Under the pieces are notes generated by a model. The model searched no databases. It was not told the origin of the DNA and saw only the letters and a program-made list of their open reading frames with translations. DNA of 64,000 bases. Source: Steinernema hermaphroditum. Taxonomy: Eukaryota; Nematoda; Chromadorea; Rhabditida; Steinernematidae. The stretch is from NCBI GenBank assembly GCA_030435675.1, contig CM059625.1, positions 6,572,001 through 6,636,000 on the forward strand, in the 5' to 3' direction. Position numbers and translations under genes: made by a program. This document shows positions 11,463 through 22,827 of this stretch, piece by piece (position 1 is the stretch's first letter; every line of letters begins with the position of its first letter).

Positions 11463-14445
11463 GGTGATCTGGACACACTGGATCAGTTACCCTGAAAAGA
11501 CCATCATCAACGACTTTCGCACGTGATGTTGCTCAATCGCGGAAGCAAGCTCCACTGATGTTCGCTCCTAAGTCGGCTGTGAATTGTCGACCGACCACGG
11601 TTGTAAAACATGTGAAACTGGCAGCAAAACGCGTCAAACAATCAGGTAGCGAACACGGACATGATAAGCAACACCTTCCTTAGTACACAGGCTTCTGCTA
11701 CCTTTTGCACTTAAGAGAGAGGGGGTTGTCCATGAAATTGCGGCTACGCACACCACCTTGCCTTGCGTTTTTTAGAACTGTAACACCGATAGGCCGATCA
11801 CCGACCACAAGCACTGAGAAGCCATAAAGATTTTAGGCCTGCGACTGCGTACCGTACCGGTATCATCTACGAGAAAAGTGATAGTTTTCACGGCTTTATC
11901 TTCGCCTAAGGGCAACTAGCAGCCAAAAAGGGCAGAAACGAAGGAGACGACTTTTTGTAGGATTCCGCACTTTATAGGCTCGCTGATTGACAAGTGGTCC
12001 CCTCAAATGAGGAGGCAAAGCGAATGGTATAGCTTCCTAAATACTATCACAGAGACAGGATGCGTTGTTGCCGTCTTCATATCTTCCGGAAAACAATGCG
12101 AATTAATCTTGGACAAATAAACAACTACTTGCCGCTATTTGCCTGTCACTCTAACACGCAGATCACGCACAACACACTACACAGCATCACAAAGATCCGT
12201 CGCCTTCCAAAGAGCAAAAACCATCTTTGAAAGCTTCTGGTTGGAGAACACTGTTATCACCTGTCAAAAAGCTTGTTCGACAGCTTAAGCCGCTGTAATC
12301 GCAGCTATGTCACCGTTTCTTATCAGTTCGCTCTGCTAGGTACAAGTACCTACCTATACGTGGTGATAGAACAGCACTGATGAATAGAATGTAGCAAGAA
12401 AAGCAGACATAGAGTAGACGGAGTTTCGCGGGACAGCGTCCACAAGAAAGACAAACACTCAAAACGATAGTTAATTATCCAAGATCGTTCTCTCATTCAA
12501 GTGCCTTCACACTTCAAAAACGCGGTAAAACTTCTAGCTAGTTGTCTTTCGAGCAATCCCTAAAGAAAAAACTTCTCTACTGAAAGGAGTCACTAAGCAT
12601 TGGCCGCGCATACTGTAGAAGGTTGGCTCCTACATCCAGAATCGTTCGAATGAAATTTGTTTTTCATGTCTCATACTACTAGAAATTTTGCTTGGGATTA
12701 GTGGAGCTTTAGGGTCAGCACGGAAAGGTAAATAAGTTCATGTCTATTCACTAAAGGAAAACACGGATTGTGTGCTTAGGCGACGCATAGTTCTATCGCG
12801 ACATTTTGGCAATGGCGTGTTTTAGCTGTTGTTTAGGGGATCACGGTGAACTCGTGCAGTTTGGCAGCAATTACTTTCAAACACAGATCCGCAATGCCTA
12901 AACTGGATCCTCTATCAACCCTCGCTCGGCTGCAATATGGTGTACGCTAACGACGACCGCACTTCACAAGTTCTCGTCGACACCATTTTGGCGAGTTTTG
13001 TTGGATCACGGCGATGTGGAGAAAACATGCGACACTCGAAGCTCTGGTCTCGCTTCCGCGTGCTGGACTGTCACGTGGTTGATAGGAAGGGATGCTTGTA
13101 AATTTTAGGGTCTCTTTCAGGAAATGGCGTTGAGCAAAATGAGTTAGTGGCTACTGACGACACGCAATTAAATCATTTGCAACAAGCGGAATATACGAAC
13201 GAAGTGTCCGGCATTTGAACAAACGCTCGAAAGTTCCAGAAAGTTATTCTCGCTAGCCCTGGAAATAGAAATGCTGGTGATTAAACGCAGCGCAGAGAGC
13301 TCTCGCTTGAATGAATTGATAATTCAAATGTATCAAAACCAGATGCCATTATCCGGTCGAAATGTTTTTGTTTGCAGGAATGTCACTGATAAGATTCGAC
13401 CACTTCCATTTTTTTGAGCACACAACGACTACACGTGGTCAAAAAATAGATCTTGTCGGTAGTTGTGGAAACATCTCAACTCCATGGAAGTGAAGGAACT
13501 ACTGACTTTGTCGAAAATGTACATTTTAGTGCTTTAATGAGTACAACGACAATCGAAAACAGACAGCGGATAAGCAACCACCGAAGGTAGAATAATATTT
13601 GAAGAAACCGAGATGTTATCAGTAGGCCATCTTTAGAGACGCAACTCTTTTCTTGTCATTCCCATGTGTCGAACAATCAATCAGAAATGGTGCTCTGTAA
13701 AATTTTGAGTGAGCAAGTAAGCCCTCGATGAAGCTGGAAGACAAAATTTAAAACAATAATTCAAAAGTGAGCACAGATTCCATGAGCCAAATGGCCAATG
13801 TAAGCCTCTATATTGGGTTGTGTCATTGAAAATAACGCGTGTGAGAAGCATTCCCTAAGTTCGCAGTACTCTGTGCCAAATACAAATAGGTTGATGCCGG
13901 TTAATTCTATTCTTTACTTTGTGAATTTTCTCATTTGAATTCCTTCTGAATTAGACTTCGTTTTCTTGACGATCCTTGGCCATCGACATTCCGAAATGTT
14001 GTTCGACCTACCTATGTATATGTAGAGTCTAACGTGCGACAGATGATAAATTTACACCGTGGGAACTTAGATGGAAGAGGCAAAATGTGAAACAAAGACG
14101 CAAAAAGTCCCACCTTCCCCAAGTTTGCGCTCTATTTTAAGTCAAACGCTCTTCTTCGAATATAACTAGGCCTTTCTTCGTTCTATCTGATATCTGATTG
14201 TCCCTTTCCATTCTATCAAAGGCAATGCTTCTGGATAGCATAAAGCTGGTATGATGGATAATAACGATTCGCTAATGTGGACATTACGATTTGCGGAAAT
14301 GAGCAGTTAAAATTGCGCGGTAAACATCAGTCTTGTACTTTATGAGCCTTCCATACGTGTTGACCAGATCTGCACATAATAAAATACAGATTGCACATTT
14401 CACGGAAGTAGAGGGTCGATATTTTCATGACTGAATCAAAACAAC

Positions 14446-14730
14446 CTAACAACCTAATTTACAACTTCCGACTGTTCTCAAAAATACGAGGTGATGGAAA
14501 AAGAGCATCTGGACAGAAGTCTGTAATGTAATTTCCGCGAGCATCCTAAGGTAAGATGGGTCGAAGTTAAACAACTGTTTCAGCAGCAGATCCGCTGTCA
14601 TCGCCAGATTCCATAGGACCATCAGTCCCAGCGTCACCAGAGTTCGGACTGAGTTCATCATGAGTGAATTGCGGTATCTGAGTCCACGACAGATGACTTG
14701 CATCCAAAAGTACTCTACGACTGGTCTCAC
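14446..14730 (-). pseudogene. Unrecognised hydrophobic open frame next to an inverted duplicate
   Basis: A 94-codon minus-strand frame with two hydrophobic stretches (TLVTLGLMVLWNLAMT and VQMLFFHHLVFL). Its part LRMLAEITLQ is duplicated in inverted orientation at 14729-14776, where the same frame contains a stop. It resembles a fragment of a membrane protein, but I do not recognise a family and see no neighbouring exons that extend it. It may be a gene relic or a chance open frame. Confidence 0.2.
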
Positions 14731-14776
14731 CTTAGGATGCTCGCGGAAATGACACTCCAGATTACTGTCTAAATGC
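14505..14776. repeat. Inverted repeat, two 48-bp arms 176 bp apart
   Basis: Positions 14505-14552 and the reverse complement of 14729-14776 agree at 41 of 48 positions. The outer-facing 22 bases containing CTTAGGATGCTCGCGGAAA are identical. Confidence 0.8.
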
Positions 14777-15931
14777 CCGCTTTCACGCCATCTTGTGTTT
14801 TAGGGGATTTATTACTTACATACAGACGTACTAATCCCCAAATTTTGAGCTCGACCTGCTTTGGACGCAGAGAAGCGACAAGCGAACGACGAGAAAAAAA
14901 ATGACAAGCGACCTGTATCACCGGGCAGAATTGCTAAGCGACTTTTTGCACTTCTGTCTAGGTGCTTTTTTTGACTACCCTGTAGATTATGTACATTGAG
15001 TTCCCAAATTGCTTAGGTAAGCTTTGCAACGCATTATAGAACGATTTACCCTGTAAAGACATTGACGATACCACGAGTGACATATTCGAAAGCGCTCTTC
15101 CTGGTGCGTAAAATGGTAGCTATAGAGATGTCTTTTCAAATATGATGAAACGGGTGATGATTTGAATGCAGATTTTGCACGAACTGACACTAGTCCTCAT
15201 TAATAAGGTTAAGTTTTGTAGTGATAACAATTGATCAACGCTCACATTTCATACAAATGACGTTAATGCCCTGTAAGTGAGGAAGATTCTTGGAAGAATG
15301 CATTCACTGCATTCGGGTTAGCAGATAGTTGCTCCTCGGACACTTCCACGTTCATTTGGACGCTGACAGCCAACTGATCAATCTACTATGCCCTGATTTC
15401 CGATTACACCAAACACTGAGAGAGAACATGGAGATTTGATATGTTCCATAACACTTTTCCGAACTTTCGTTCTGAATCGTTCTGGGTACTCTGTGTGCTC
15501 TCAGGTTTTCTGAATCGAAGCCCGCTCCATGCGCACTAATCGAAGCCCCACAATATATTCTTCATTACAAACGGTGCAGCAAAAATGAGGTAAATTAAGA
15601 CTGGTATGTACAAAGATTACTTTATCAAACTGCTAGAGATAGACATTGTACTGCACCAACGGTCGGTAACCGAAGTACCGCAATCTTTAACGTTCTCTGG
15701 TTGTATAATATCTCGAGCAGAAAGAAACTATGGAATTACTGTTGCGGGATGCGAGACTTTAAACTATGACTCCAAAAGTATGTCCGTGATATTCAAGTTT
15801 TTCATCAGTTGTTGTCAGTTGCTTTGTTGTCTTTCTCCAATGCTCCGGCTAGATAGCCGGAAATGATTATCGTCGAGAGGCGACGGGTAATTGGATATAA
15901 TGATCCTTGGAAAGGTGTTCAAAATAGTTCA

Positions 15932-15937
15932 TTTATT
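15932..15937 (-). terminator. Poly(A) signal of the flp-27-like gene
   Basis: AATAAA on the minus strand about 100 nt after the stop codon of the neuropeptide precursor. Confidence 0.5.
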
Positions 15938-16033
15938 GTCCCCATAAAGCGTCACTTCACTGATGCCAAAAAAACGGACTGCAATTTCTAGCGAATGAAA
16001 GGTATCTGTCTACATCGTCATCAACTTTTGGAG

Positions 16034-16350
16034 CTACTGGAGAAAGTAGTAGCGCTCGGCGAAGCTGGGTTCGGGGTCCATACCGTAGTCCATTCCAAAA
16101 GTCGCTTTAGGCGCTCGCTTTCCAAATCTAAACGAGGTCGAAAAGTCGGATCTGTACGATGAATAAATGTTTACCGCATGCGCCCGGTCATTGCCTTGCT
16201 TTTCAGCTCGCTCAGCAAACTGTCGATTTCTCCGGGATCACGGCGAGCCATCTGGTGGCTAGCGATGGTGGCATTGGCCGGTTGATTCAGCAGAAGCAGA
16301 AGGCAGAGGAGTGCGAAGGACGAAAGGAGAGCAGAGCGGGCTACGGTCAT
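16034..16350 (-). CDS. flp-27: FMRFamide-like neuropeptide precursor, flp-27-like
   Basis: Secreted precursor of an amidated neuropeptide. Two exons (16350-16175 and 16127-16034) flank a 47-nt intron and give 89 residues. Residues 1-27 are a signal peptide (basic start, SSFALLCLLLLLN core, cleavage expected after PANA). A dibasic RR precedes the peptide, which starts DPGEIDSLLSELKSKAM and ends GRMRF, followed by GKR. The Gly gives the C-terminal amide and KR is the cleavage site. The splice junction falls inside this motif, so the RFamide is invisible in unspliced frames. A 26-residue tail with no dibasic site follows. From memory, C. elegans FLP-27 has the same plan (acidic start, ELK.K, GGRMRFamide), so orthology is likely. 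A TATA box lies 63 nt upstream of the start codon. Confidence 0.83.
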
Positions 16351-18035
16351 GGTGCAGACGTGGACTGAGTTGGCGACGGTTGGCGAAATGAGCTGCGAAG
16401 GAGGCGTTAGGCTATTATAAGGTGCCGTGGACAACGGCACACCGCTTCCTCTAGGGGGGAGGCGGAGCTTGAGGTGACTGAAATCAGTCAGTTCTTGCTT
16501 ACAGACATCTCTATAATGGGCGGGACCACCATGCTTGTTGCCGTTGGAACAAACTGCTTTCGACTGAAAATTGCGGTTCAAGTACGAACTCGTGAGTAAT
16601 TGTGCATACAGAAACCTTCGAATAGATCACAGCTAGATCACAGCGATGAGTTACTTCAAGAATGTGAAAAGTGAATTAACTAGAACTGAACTATAGATGA
16701 TTTCTTTGTTACTACGCGGCGAAAAACTCTACTTCCGCCTCGTATTCTATCGAATTTTATGGCTTTTAGTGTTTTGTTTTTCTGTTTTCGAAAAACGACT
16801 CCATCTTTTGTAAGCGAAATCACATGACATTCTACTATAGAAAAGTTCTTTTGACAGTGTCCATTTCGATAATGAAACGGAATACATTTGCGTGAAATAT
16901 TCAAAAGCTACAGTATAAAGGTCTTCCTGGCAGTTCACAGTAATTGGCACGTCAGAACACTTGAGTGGGAAGGGAAGATTGCTTCCATGCATTCCGACCT
17001 GTGACGTGAGTGGTAATTTGAGGACTTTGACGCCGCTTTGATTGCATTGTTTTTTAGTCGAATGATAACTCATTCATAATGGGTCGGACTCACTTGCGTA
17101 GACCGGCGTATGATAAAGTTAGGTTGTTTCTTGGAACGAAGAACTTATGATGTAGGTGATGTACATACGATGTGAGATCACTTTTGTTCCTAGACATCGC
17201 TGGTACCAAAGAGTTGCAATTCCACCATTGTCCACGGAGCAGGATAAAGTAAACACGTTTGCTAAGAAGAGAAACGGATAATTATTGCATATAAGTACGA
17301 TTGTAACGATCATTGAAAGGTTTCAAAATCGAGACCCAACTTAGCCAATAATCCACAGACCTGAAACTTGTGGTCCAGAGGCGAGTCCTCAATGAGCGCA
17401 CAAATCGGAGACCATATAAATATGATTCACTCAGGTTTTCAGCTCTTTTTTGGCATGTCTCCGGTGAGACAGCTGAAGTTGGAGCAAGCGCAGCGAGCTT
17501 ATATTCACTTTGCATATATCCTAGACCTAGACTCCGGCTTAGGCTCATGCCTATGGAATTTAAGCGAGTTCTGTAGTTCTTGTAGCTTTGTAATGTAGCC
17601 CCAATCGTGTCTAGATACTTGGAAAATTTTTAAACAAGCAGTTCGTTCATGGTTAGATTAGCCGAGGCCAAGATTGCGCGCAGAAAAGCCCTCCAAAAGG
17701 TAATTAGCCTTCCACGTGTTTAGCGCTTATTTTAGGGCAACCAGCACACGCATGGCCTAAGCTACTGGAGTTTTGCCGGCTAGTTGCCCTAAAATCGCTT
17801 ACAGCCGCGTATATACATGTGTATTTCCATTGATATACGTTTTCCCGTAATTTTGTAACAGCGTCATAACAACTTTCAGAATAATGCATTCCATGGTTCC
17901 CGTGCGAGTAAAACAGCTTCATGTACTCCAAGACCCTACAGTTTTGATCATTTATTTTGTTTGTAGTGCACAAAGTGAGTAGAAATTATACGGTGTGTAG
18001 AACATTCGAATGCTACTGGATACTGCTTTTGTTCA
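16351..18035. other. Intergenic between flp-27-like and ground-like genes
   Basis: Apart from the TATA box at 16413-16421, about 1.7 kb with no exon or RNA gene that I can support. Open frames overlap on both strands and have no motifs. Confidence 0.4.
16413..16421 (-). promoter_or_regulatory. TATA box of the flp-27-like gene
   Basis: On the minus strand the sequence reads CTTATAATAG, centred about 67 nt upstream of the ATG at 16350. That leaves room for a start site about 30 nt downstream and a short leader. It also argues against starting the protein at the in-frame ATG at 16581, which lies upstream of the TATA box. Confidence 0.5.
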
Positions 18036-18929
18036 TCAGTACCTCCAGGTGTTGTATGGAGGGGCTTCCGGTGGAGGACCATAAACTTCTGGCTCCGGTT
18101 CCGGGCGCTTCGGGCTACCGTAGGCAAGCATGTAGCTAAAAGCGCAAGTAGTACATATTCCCGCTGCTGACACCTACCGGCCTTCGCGCTCAACCTTGCA
18201 GATGAAATTGCTAAAGAAGTGACTCTTGGATGCGTAATCGTCAATACCGGCGATGCTTTCAAACGTAGTGTTGAATGCCTTTTCCGCATTTTCAGAAAGC
18301 TTCGACGCCAGTTGCTGTACATTGCAGTTTTTCCACTTTCCGTCTTGCGATTTCTTTAGTTCGTCGTATGTTTTGCCGATCACATGCTCGAGTTCTTTGT
18401 TGCAACACATGAATCCTGAACAACAAATGCTTTTAGTCTATCATTTGCTCACAAACGCACCGCTGTCATTGGTGTAGCACTCGGGAAGGGGGTATTTGGG
18501 TTTCGGCGGTTCCGGCACATACGATTCGATGGGAGCCGGCCGATAGCTCGGAGGCGGTTGTACATACTGTGGTTGTGGAGGTTTGACGTATTGCGAACTT
18601 CGGATGTATTGCTCGCGCAGAGGAATGGCCGGGTTGGGATTAGAAGGCTGCACTGAACTATATCGATGACGCCGTTCTCGTGCTTTGTTTTTACCTCTGT
18701 AACTATCTTGAGAAATAGGCTGCTGATAACTTGGTCGAACGTAGATCGTACGGCCATGAATTACCACTTTCTTCACAGGCAAATTCGTCGGAGGACGGCT
18801 ATACACGGTATCCTACATTGGCCAATGCGATCATAAGCTCGACAGAATCAAACTCACATTAGAGACTACATCCTCAAGGGAAAGAGTTACGGCTGCCAAG
18901 ATGATGACGAATCCAGAAAGGGACGTCAT
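18036..18929 (-). CDS. Ground-like (GRL) domain secreted protein
   Basis: Nematode-specific secreted protein with a C-terminal ground-like domain, a cysteine module shared with the Hedgehog-related groundhog, warthog and hedgehog-like families. Four exons: 18929-18858, 18812-18461, 18415-18178 and 18135-18036. Residues 1-20 form a signal peptide (SGFVIILAAVTLSL). The middle is a basic, Pro/Tyr/Gln-rich linker (YVKPPQPQYVQPPPSYRP). The domain begins CYTNDSGFMCCNKELE and continues through KWKNCNVQQLA to SKSHFFSNFICKVERE, giving the paired CC and spaced Cys typical of the family. A Pro-rich tail ends NTWRY. The CYTNDSG/FMCCN boundary is split by an intron. Such proteins are expected in epidermal or other apical matrix; the individual ligand or role is unknown. 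Confidence 0.85.
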
Positions 18930-19667
18930 TGAGACTGTTCCTAAGGAGAAGCGAGGAATTGGACAAAGTTGCAAGAGCGCGCGAACAACAATAGGCGCCA
19001 AATTTTCGTGGTATGGTTCACGGACACTTATTTTTGTCATATGAAATAATGACTGCGAGCAGAAATCATCTTTGCACTCAAGGATCAAAGAATCATGTTT
19101 TAGTTGATCCCGTTAATGAGCATCAAACGGCCAAAACGCGAACTAAATTAAGGTCAAACACGTATTTCAGTATGACCAGTTTTCTGAACACGAAATAAGT
19201 GTTGAAGTTTTTGCAACTTCTTGGTCGAATGGTTAAAATATGGACTCCGCGGTCCGTTTTATGAAGCCATCAACCAACGTTGGATTCATTCGAATACGAC
19301 CGCAGTTCTCCACCTCGGCACGTATTGTACCTGTAGAGCGCATGTACAAAAACACAGCGGCACAGTCCATTACAGAGCCATCATTCAGAGCAACTTCAAA
19401 TCGGTTCCAAACGAAGCAAGGCAATATGGCAGCTCTTCCGCATTAAAAGAAGAGTCACCACCGCGTTTTGGCACGTATCGCCGATGACAGTCTACCTAAA
19501 GACCTAAAACGGAAGTCTTTGCGTTTCAGGAAATCTCTCTGCACGTGTAAAACACCGTCAAACATTACACGAGTACGGTCTTCGTAACAAAAGACACCTG
19601 TCCGAAACTACAAACCGTCCTGTTCTAATGTCGAGGGAGACAACCATCGAATGAGCAATTATGGAAT

Positions 19668-19979
19668 TTAAGGATTAAGTACCGCCGCCGTTTCAGGCCC
19701 ATCGACTGTAGTTCCAAAGGCGAACCTGTTCCTCAAAGGAACTGAACTTGCGGTGGTCACGTAGGTCTCGGAAAGCGAACGAAACTGCGGCCTTTGAGCG
19801 AAAGCCTCCTCATATAAGGCTCGAATCTGCGGAAAAAGCTCGCGGAACTGGAACTCAGAAGAGGAGCGACCTTGAAGGGGGATAAGGTGCTCTCCTCGAC
19901 AAGCAGGCCATCTACCTATTATGCTGAATACGGCGCTCAGGCAAAAACTCGTTTCATTTCCGAGGTAAGCACTCAACAT
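19668..19979 (-). CDS. Hypothetical small protein, two-exon model
   Basis: I do not recognise this product. A minus-strand frame starts at ATG 19979, directly after an in-frame TAA. It may be split by a 43-nt intron (GTAGATGG to CTTCAAG, with a pyrimidine tract), leaving about 88 residues. The second exon encodes FQFRELFPQIRALYEEAF and ends AAVLNP. The intron has the length normal for this genome and is phase-neutral, which is the main support. No clear signal peptide, dibasic site or domain is visible. It could be a chance frame. Confidence 0.25.
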   Translation of the reverse strand: MLSAYLGNETSFCLSAVFSIIGRWPACRGEHLIPLQGRSSSEFQFRELFPQIRALYEEAFAQRPQFRSLSETYVTTASSVPLRNRFAFGTTVDGPETAAVLNP

Positions 19980-20926
19980 TTAGTTCTAGATCCATATCAG
20001 CTGTTGCAACTCCCATTGGTGGCCTTGGAACCGTGCGGCGTTGCGAACATGTCGAAATCGCATAAAGGTACTCAGTATAAGGGAACACCATAGAGCAAAA
20101 CTAAGATTTAGCGTAAAGATAAGACGTTACGTTTCCACAATTCTTCCATCACCATTGCTTGTATATGGTTTTAAGAGCTTTGGATCACAATATTATTGTG
20201 CAATTTTGCTTTTCATTTGTGTCAGCGATCGGCCAGGTCGTCCACTCGCCTTCTCTCTCTCTGAAGATAACTGAATGAGTGACCGTTCTTGCCTCCCCCC
20301 CCCCCCCCTTTTGCTCCGAATCACAAAAGGCTTCGAGCTCCAAGGAGCCGTAGTGCCGAAGCAGCGTTGCAAATCTGAAGTCCGCGCCGCCAGCTGCTCC
20401 GATTATGGTTTTCCCACGCCACTTTGGTCACTGTGCTCCTCCGCCTGCGCCTCTACCGGAATCTGCTCTTCGCCTCCCCGATGCCCGCGCATATCACTCT
20501 GCTCGGATACCGTCTCCAGCCGAAGCCAGAAGAAGACATTACCATGCTGCATATTAGCCTAATTTCACTTCGTTTGCTATTTCAATATTTCATACGCAGC
20601 GGAGGCACCTACACTTAGCCTCAGTGCTGCTTAGTCTCGGTGTTCCACATTCGAAAACTTATTGGAACACCAAGTGACCGAGCGAAACAGAAAAGGTGAT
20701 CCATAAATAGATTCAAACGTTCAAAGATTGCAATTTTTTATGCTTTTTCCTTCTCTCTCTTCTTTAAACGCTTCCATAAGACCAAGGACCGTCAGCGAAG
20801 CGGAAGAAAACAAAAGGCAAGAAAGTCGAAGTTGCAGAAATTGGAAAAAACAGAGATGATTTGCAACCGCATCCATACAAACTGGCGAAGCGGCGACTTC
20901 TTACGGGCTAACCTATCGGGCGTCGT

Positions 20927-20945
20927 GATTCCCTACTAGGGAATC
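20927..20945. repeat. Perfect 19-bp palindrome
   Basis: GATTCCCTA-C-TAGGGAATC: two 9-bp arms around one central base. It may be a protein-binding site or chance; nothing nearby explains it. Confidence 0.6.
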
Positions 20946-21224
20946 CCTAAACACAAAAAAACTTTGAAGTGAGGCGCCAGCGGGACTGGACCCACAGTGC
21001 AAAGAAGACCATGGTAGAGTGGTGCTAGGCCACCCTCTCCGGCCTTCTAGAGCAAGGATTGCCAAGGATGTTCCGCCCTCAAACTCGCCCGGGCACTAGT
21101 GCCTACACGGCTCTCACCCAGCAGTCGCGGACACAATACCAAATACTGCCAACACAACAAAAAAATGACAATGAATCTCGCCTTACATGACAACAAGAAA
21201 CAACAATTCCATAAACTGAATAAC

Positions 21225-22137
21225 CTAACTGCCGGACGAAAAACTCATTCGACTCCCGTCGACGTCGCTCATAGGTGATGGGTCAACGAACCCTACGCCG
21301 GAAGTTACATCGAAATTTGGATTTAGGAACGAAGTTCCAAGGAAATTAGCCGGGTCGTAGTAATGAGAAACATCTGCGGAGAGCACTGGGAAGCCACATG
21401 TTCGATATTCTTGCGGTTCAACCGATTCCAAATCGAAAGGGCTCAAAAAAGGCGTTTCTATTGTTTCCTGGGTGTTTTCCGTTCCATCCGTTCCATCACT
21501 TGGGAAGGTTTCGCTGTTTGGTTCGTGTTCGTTGTTGGGCACGGGAAAGAACACTTTTCTTCGTGGAACCTCAGATCGAGATATATGGTAGTGAAACGGG
21601 TTCACACAGAACTGCAAAATGAAAGCTCTTATCGCTGACCATAAGAAATCGCTTACCATTCCTTGGTTCCCGTCACTGTGCAGACATTTGCTATTAGGAA
21701 GCAGTTCAGATGGAGTGAGGTTCTTGAAGCGAAAAATGCGGGCGTAGATGAAAGATGGGATATACTTGGCTTTCCCGATCTGTATTCTCCCGTCGCGAGT
21801 TCGGGGAAACGCGACGCAAGCGGTTTCGACTTCTCCTTGGGAATCAAGCGCAGTGCAGAGCTCTTCGATCATCTGTGGTCGAGCGTAGAGTCTCTTGATC
21901 AGGGCGAAGATGGCCTTCTTTTCGAAGTCGGTGACCGAAACCTAAATCGAATATTGTTGGTCAAAAAGATACGGCTACAGTTGTACATACCACGCAGTAT
22001 CCGCATAATTTCTCCGCAAGGGCTGTCGACTCGCCGCGAGGAGAAGGTAAACGAATCAGTTGGGTGTCATCCTCGTCGCTGCTGAGCTCCACCACTTCCG
22101 TCTCCAGATATTGATCCAAAATACTTGGAAAACTCAT
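21225..22137 (-). CDS. Smad MH1-domain protein without an MH2 domain
   Basis: Three exons (22137 to about 21990, 21941 to about 21656, then to 21225) joined by introns of 46-49 nt give about 275 residues. An acidic leader (ELSSDEDD) precedes an MH1 DNA-binding domain. Its beta-hairpin, CVAFPRTRDGRIQIGKAKYI, keeps the Arg, Gln and Lys that contact DNA in Smad3. The zinc ligands are all present: Cys of TACVAF, Cys of NSKCLH, and Cys and His of FCVNPFHYH. The KCLH-to-FCVN spacing is right only after removing the 46-nt intron. An Asp/Glu/Ser/Pro linker follows, and the frame stops after SSGS. The MH2 domain, which binds receptors and forms trimers, is absent here and was not found within 1.5 kb downstream. 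The protein might act as a DNA-binding Smad without receptor control or as a competitor; this is inference. Confidence 0.8.
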
Positions 22138-22188
22138 TTTTGCACACGAAGCGGCGTGACCAAACTCTAGATCAATCGCCAGTTGGCC

Positions 22189-22194
22189 CTTATA
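22189..22194 (-). promoter_or_regulatory. TATA box of the MH1 gene
   Basis: TATAAG within GTCTATAAGGG on the minus strand, about 55 nt upstream of the ATG at 22137. Confidence 0.45.
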
Positions 22195-22476
22195 GACTAC
22201 AGTCTCAAACGAGACAGACAAATTGCAGACAGACGTCTATCGCGTCGGGACGTCGCACGATATTCAAACAGTGGGAAGACGGCATTTACCAAATGCCTCT
22301 CGGCGGATGTGATTACGGTAGATTCAAGTCTGAAAATCTCTTTTGTCGTGTCGGGACGTCGCCCGAAATTCAAACGGCTTTCTGGATGTCTATGTTGCTT
22401 CGTGAGCCGTTCCAAATACAATCCCAAATACAATCCAAGAATATTCGCCTTTTCTGTGTGTTTTCGAGTGAAGTCG

Positions 22477-22827
22477 CTCCGGCAGTCACTTTATTCGGTG
22501 CGTAGCCAAATAATTATAACTTCTAAGATTCAATTTTTGGAGGTTCTTTCATGTTTTTTATGCTAGGCAGTTTCAAGTACAGCTCATATTCGTTCAGCAG
22601 TGATTGGATCTTTCGATGGTCATGTATCCCTTGAAAAGGTTGCTACAGAATCACGGTTTTCGTGTGGTTAAGAGGGGTAGAAACGTTGACAAAGAAAGTA
22701 AGGCCAAAAAAACGTTCTGCCGTCGACGGAGATCGAACTGGGCGGAAAAAAAGCGTAGTCCGGCACGTTAACCACTGCACTACACGGACGTCCGTATCCG
22801 CAAGAGCGATAAGCACGATGTACATGG
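22477..22827 (+). repeat. Direct repeat, copy 1 (with insertion)
   Basis: Begins with CTCCGGCAGTCACTTTATTC and ends with AAGCACGATGTACATGG. Both landmarks recur in the same order in copy 2, but copy 1 is about 173 bp longer and contains a tRNA-like segment. Confidence 0.6.
22719..22790 (-). ncRNA. tRNA-like sequence (tRNA pseudogene or SINE head)
   Basis: On the minus strand there is an A-box-like TAGTGCAGTGGTTAACG and, 30-odd bases later, a B-box-like GTTCGATCTCC. These are the two internal RNA polymerase III promoter elements of tRNA genes at about the right spacing. The predicted T-stem (CCCA opposite TCCG) and acceptor stem do not pair, and the anticodon region contains a run of seven T, so it is unlikely to be a working tRNA. 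It fits a decayed tRNA or a tRNA-derived SINE. Confidence 0.45.

Larger units (their letters stand above)
11463..16033. other. Gene-free interval with one inverted duplication
   Basis: Some 4.5 kb upstream of the transporter and downstream of the neuropeptide gene. No exon chain, RNA gene or recognised protein was found. Besides the inverted pair at 14505-14776, annotated separately, I see only ordinary AT-rich sequence. Promoter elements of the transporter are expected next to 11463. Confidence 0.4.
18930..21224. other. Intergenic, with one doubtful small gene and a palindrome
   Basis: About 2.3 kb between the ground-like and MH1 genes. It holds a doubtful two-exon frame at 19668-19979, a run of C near 20287-20298 in a GC-richer patch, and a perfect 19-bp palindrome at 20927-20945. 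I searched the minus strand here for an MH2 domain belonging to the gene at 21225-22137 and saw none. Confidence 0.4.

Noticed and set aside
19221..19487. Overlapping 63-88 codon frames on both strands
   Set aside because: A fragment reading NPTLVDGF briefly recalled the MH2 domain of Smads, but the surrounding residues do not fit MH2 and no neighbouring exon does either.
20275..20618. Pro- and Ser-rich frames near the C run
   Set aside because: GC-rich low-complexity sequence on both strands; no start, intron or family evidence.
21362..22085. Plus-strand frames of up to 140 codons over the MH1 gene
   Set aside because: They are antisense shadows; the minus strand carries zinc-ligand and hairpin motifs of MH1 joined by consistent introns.
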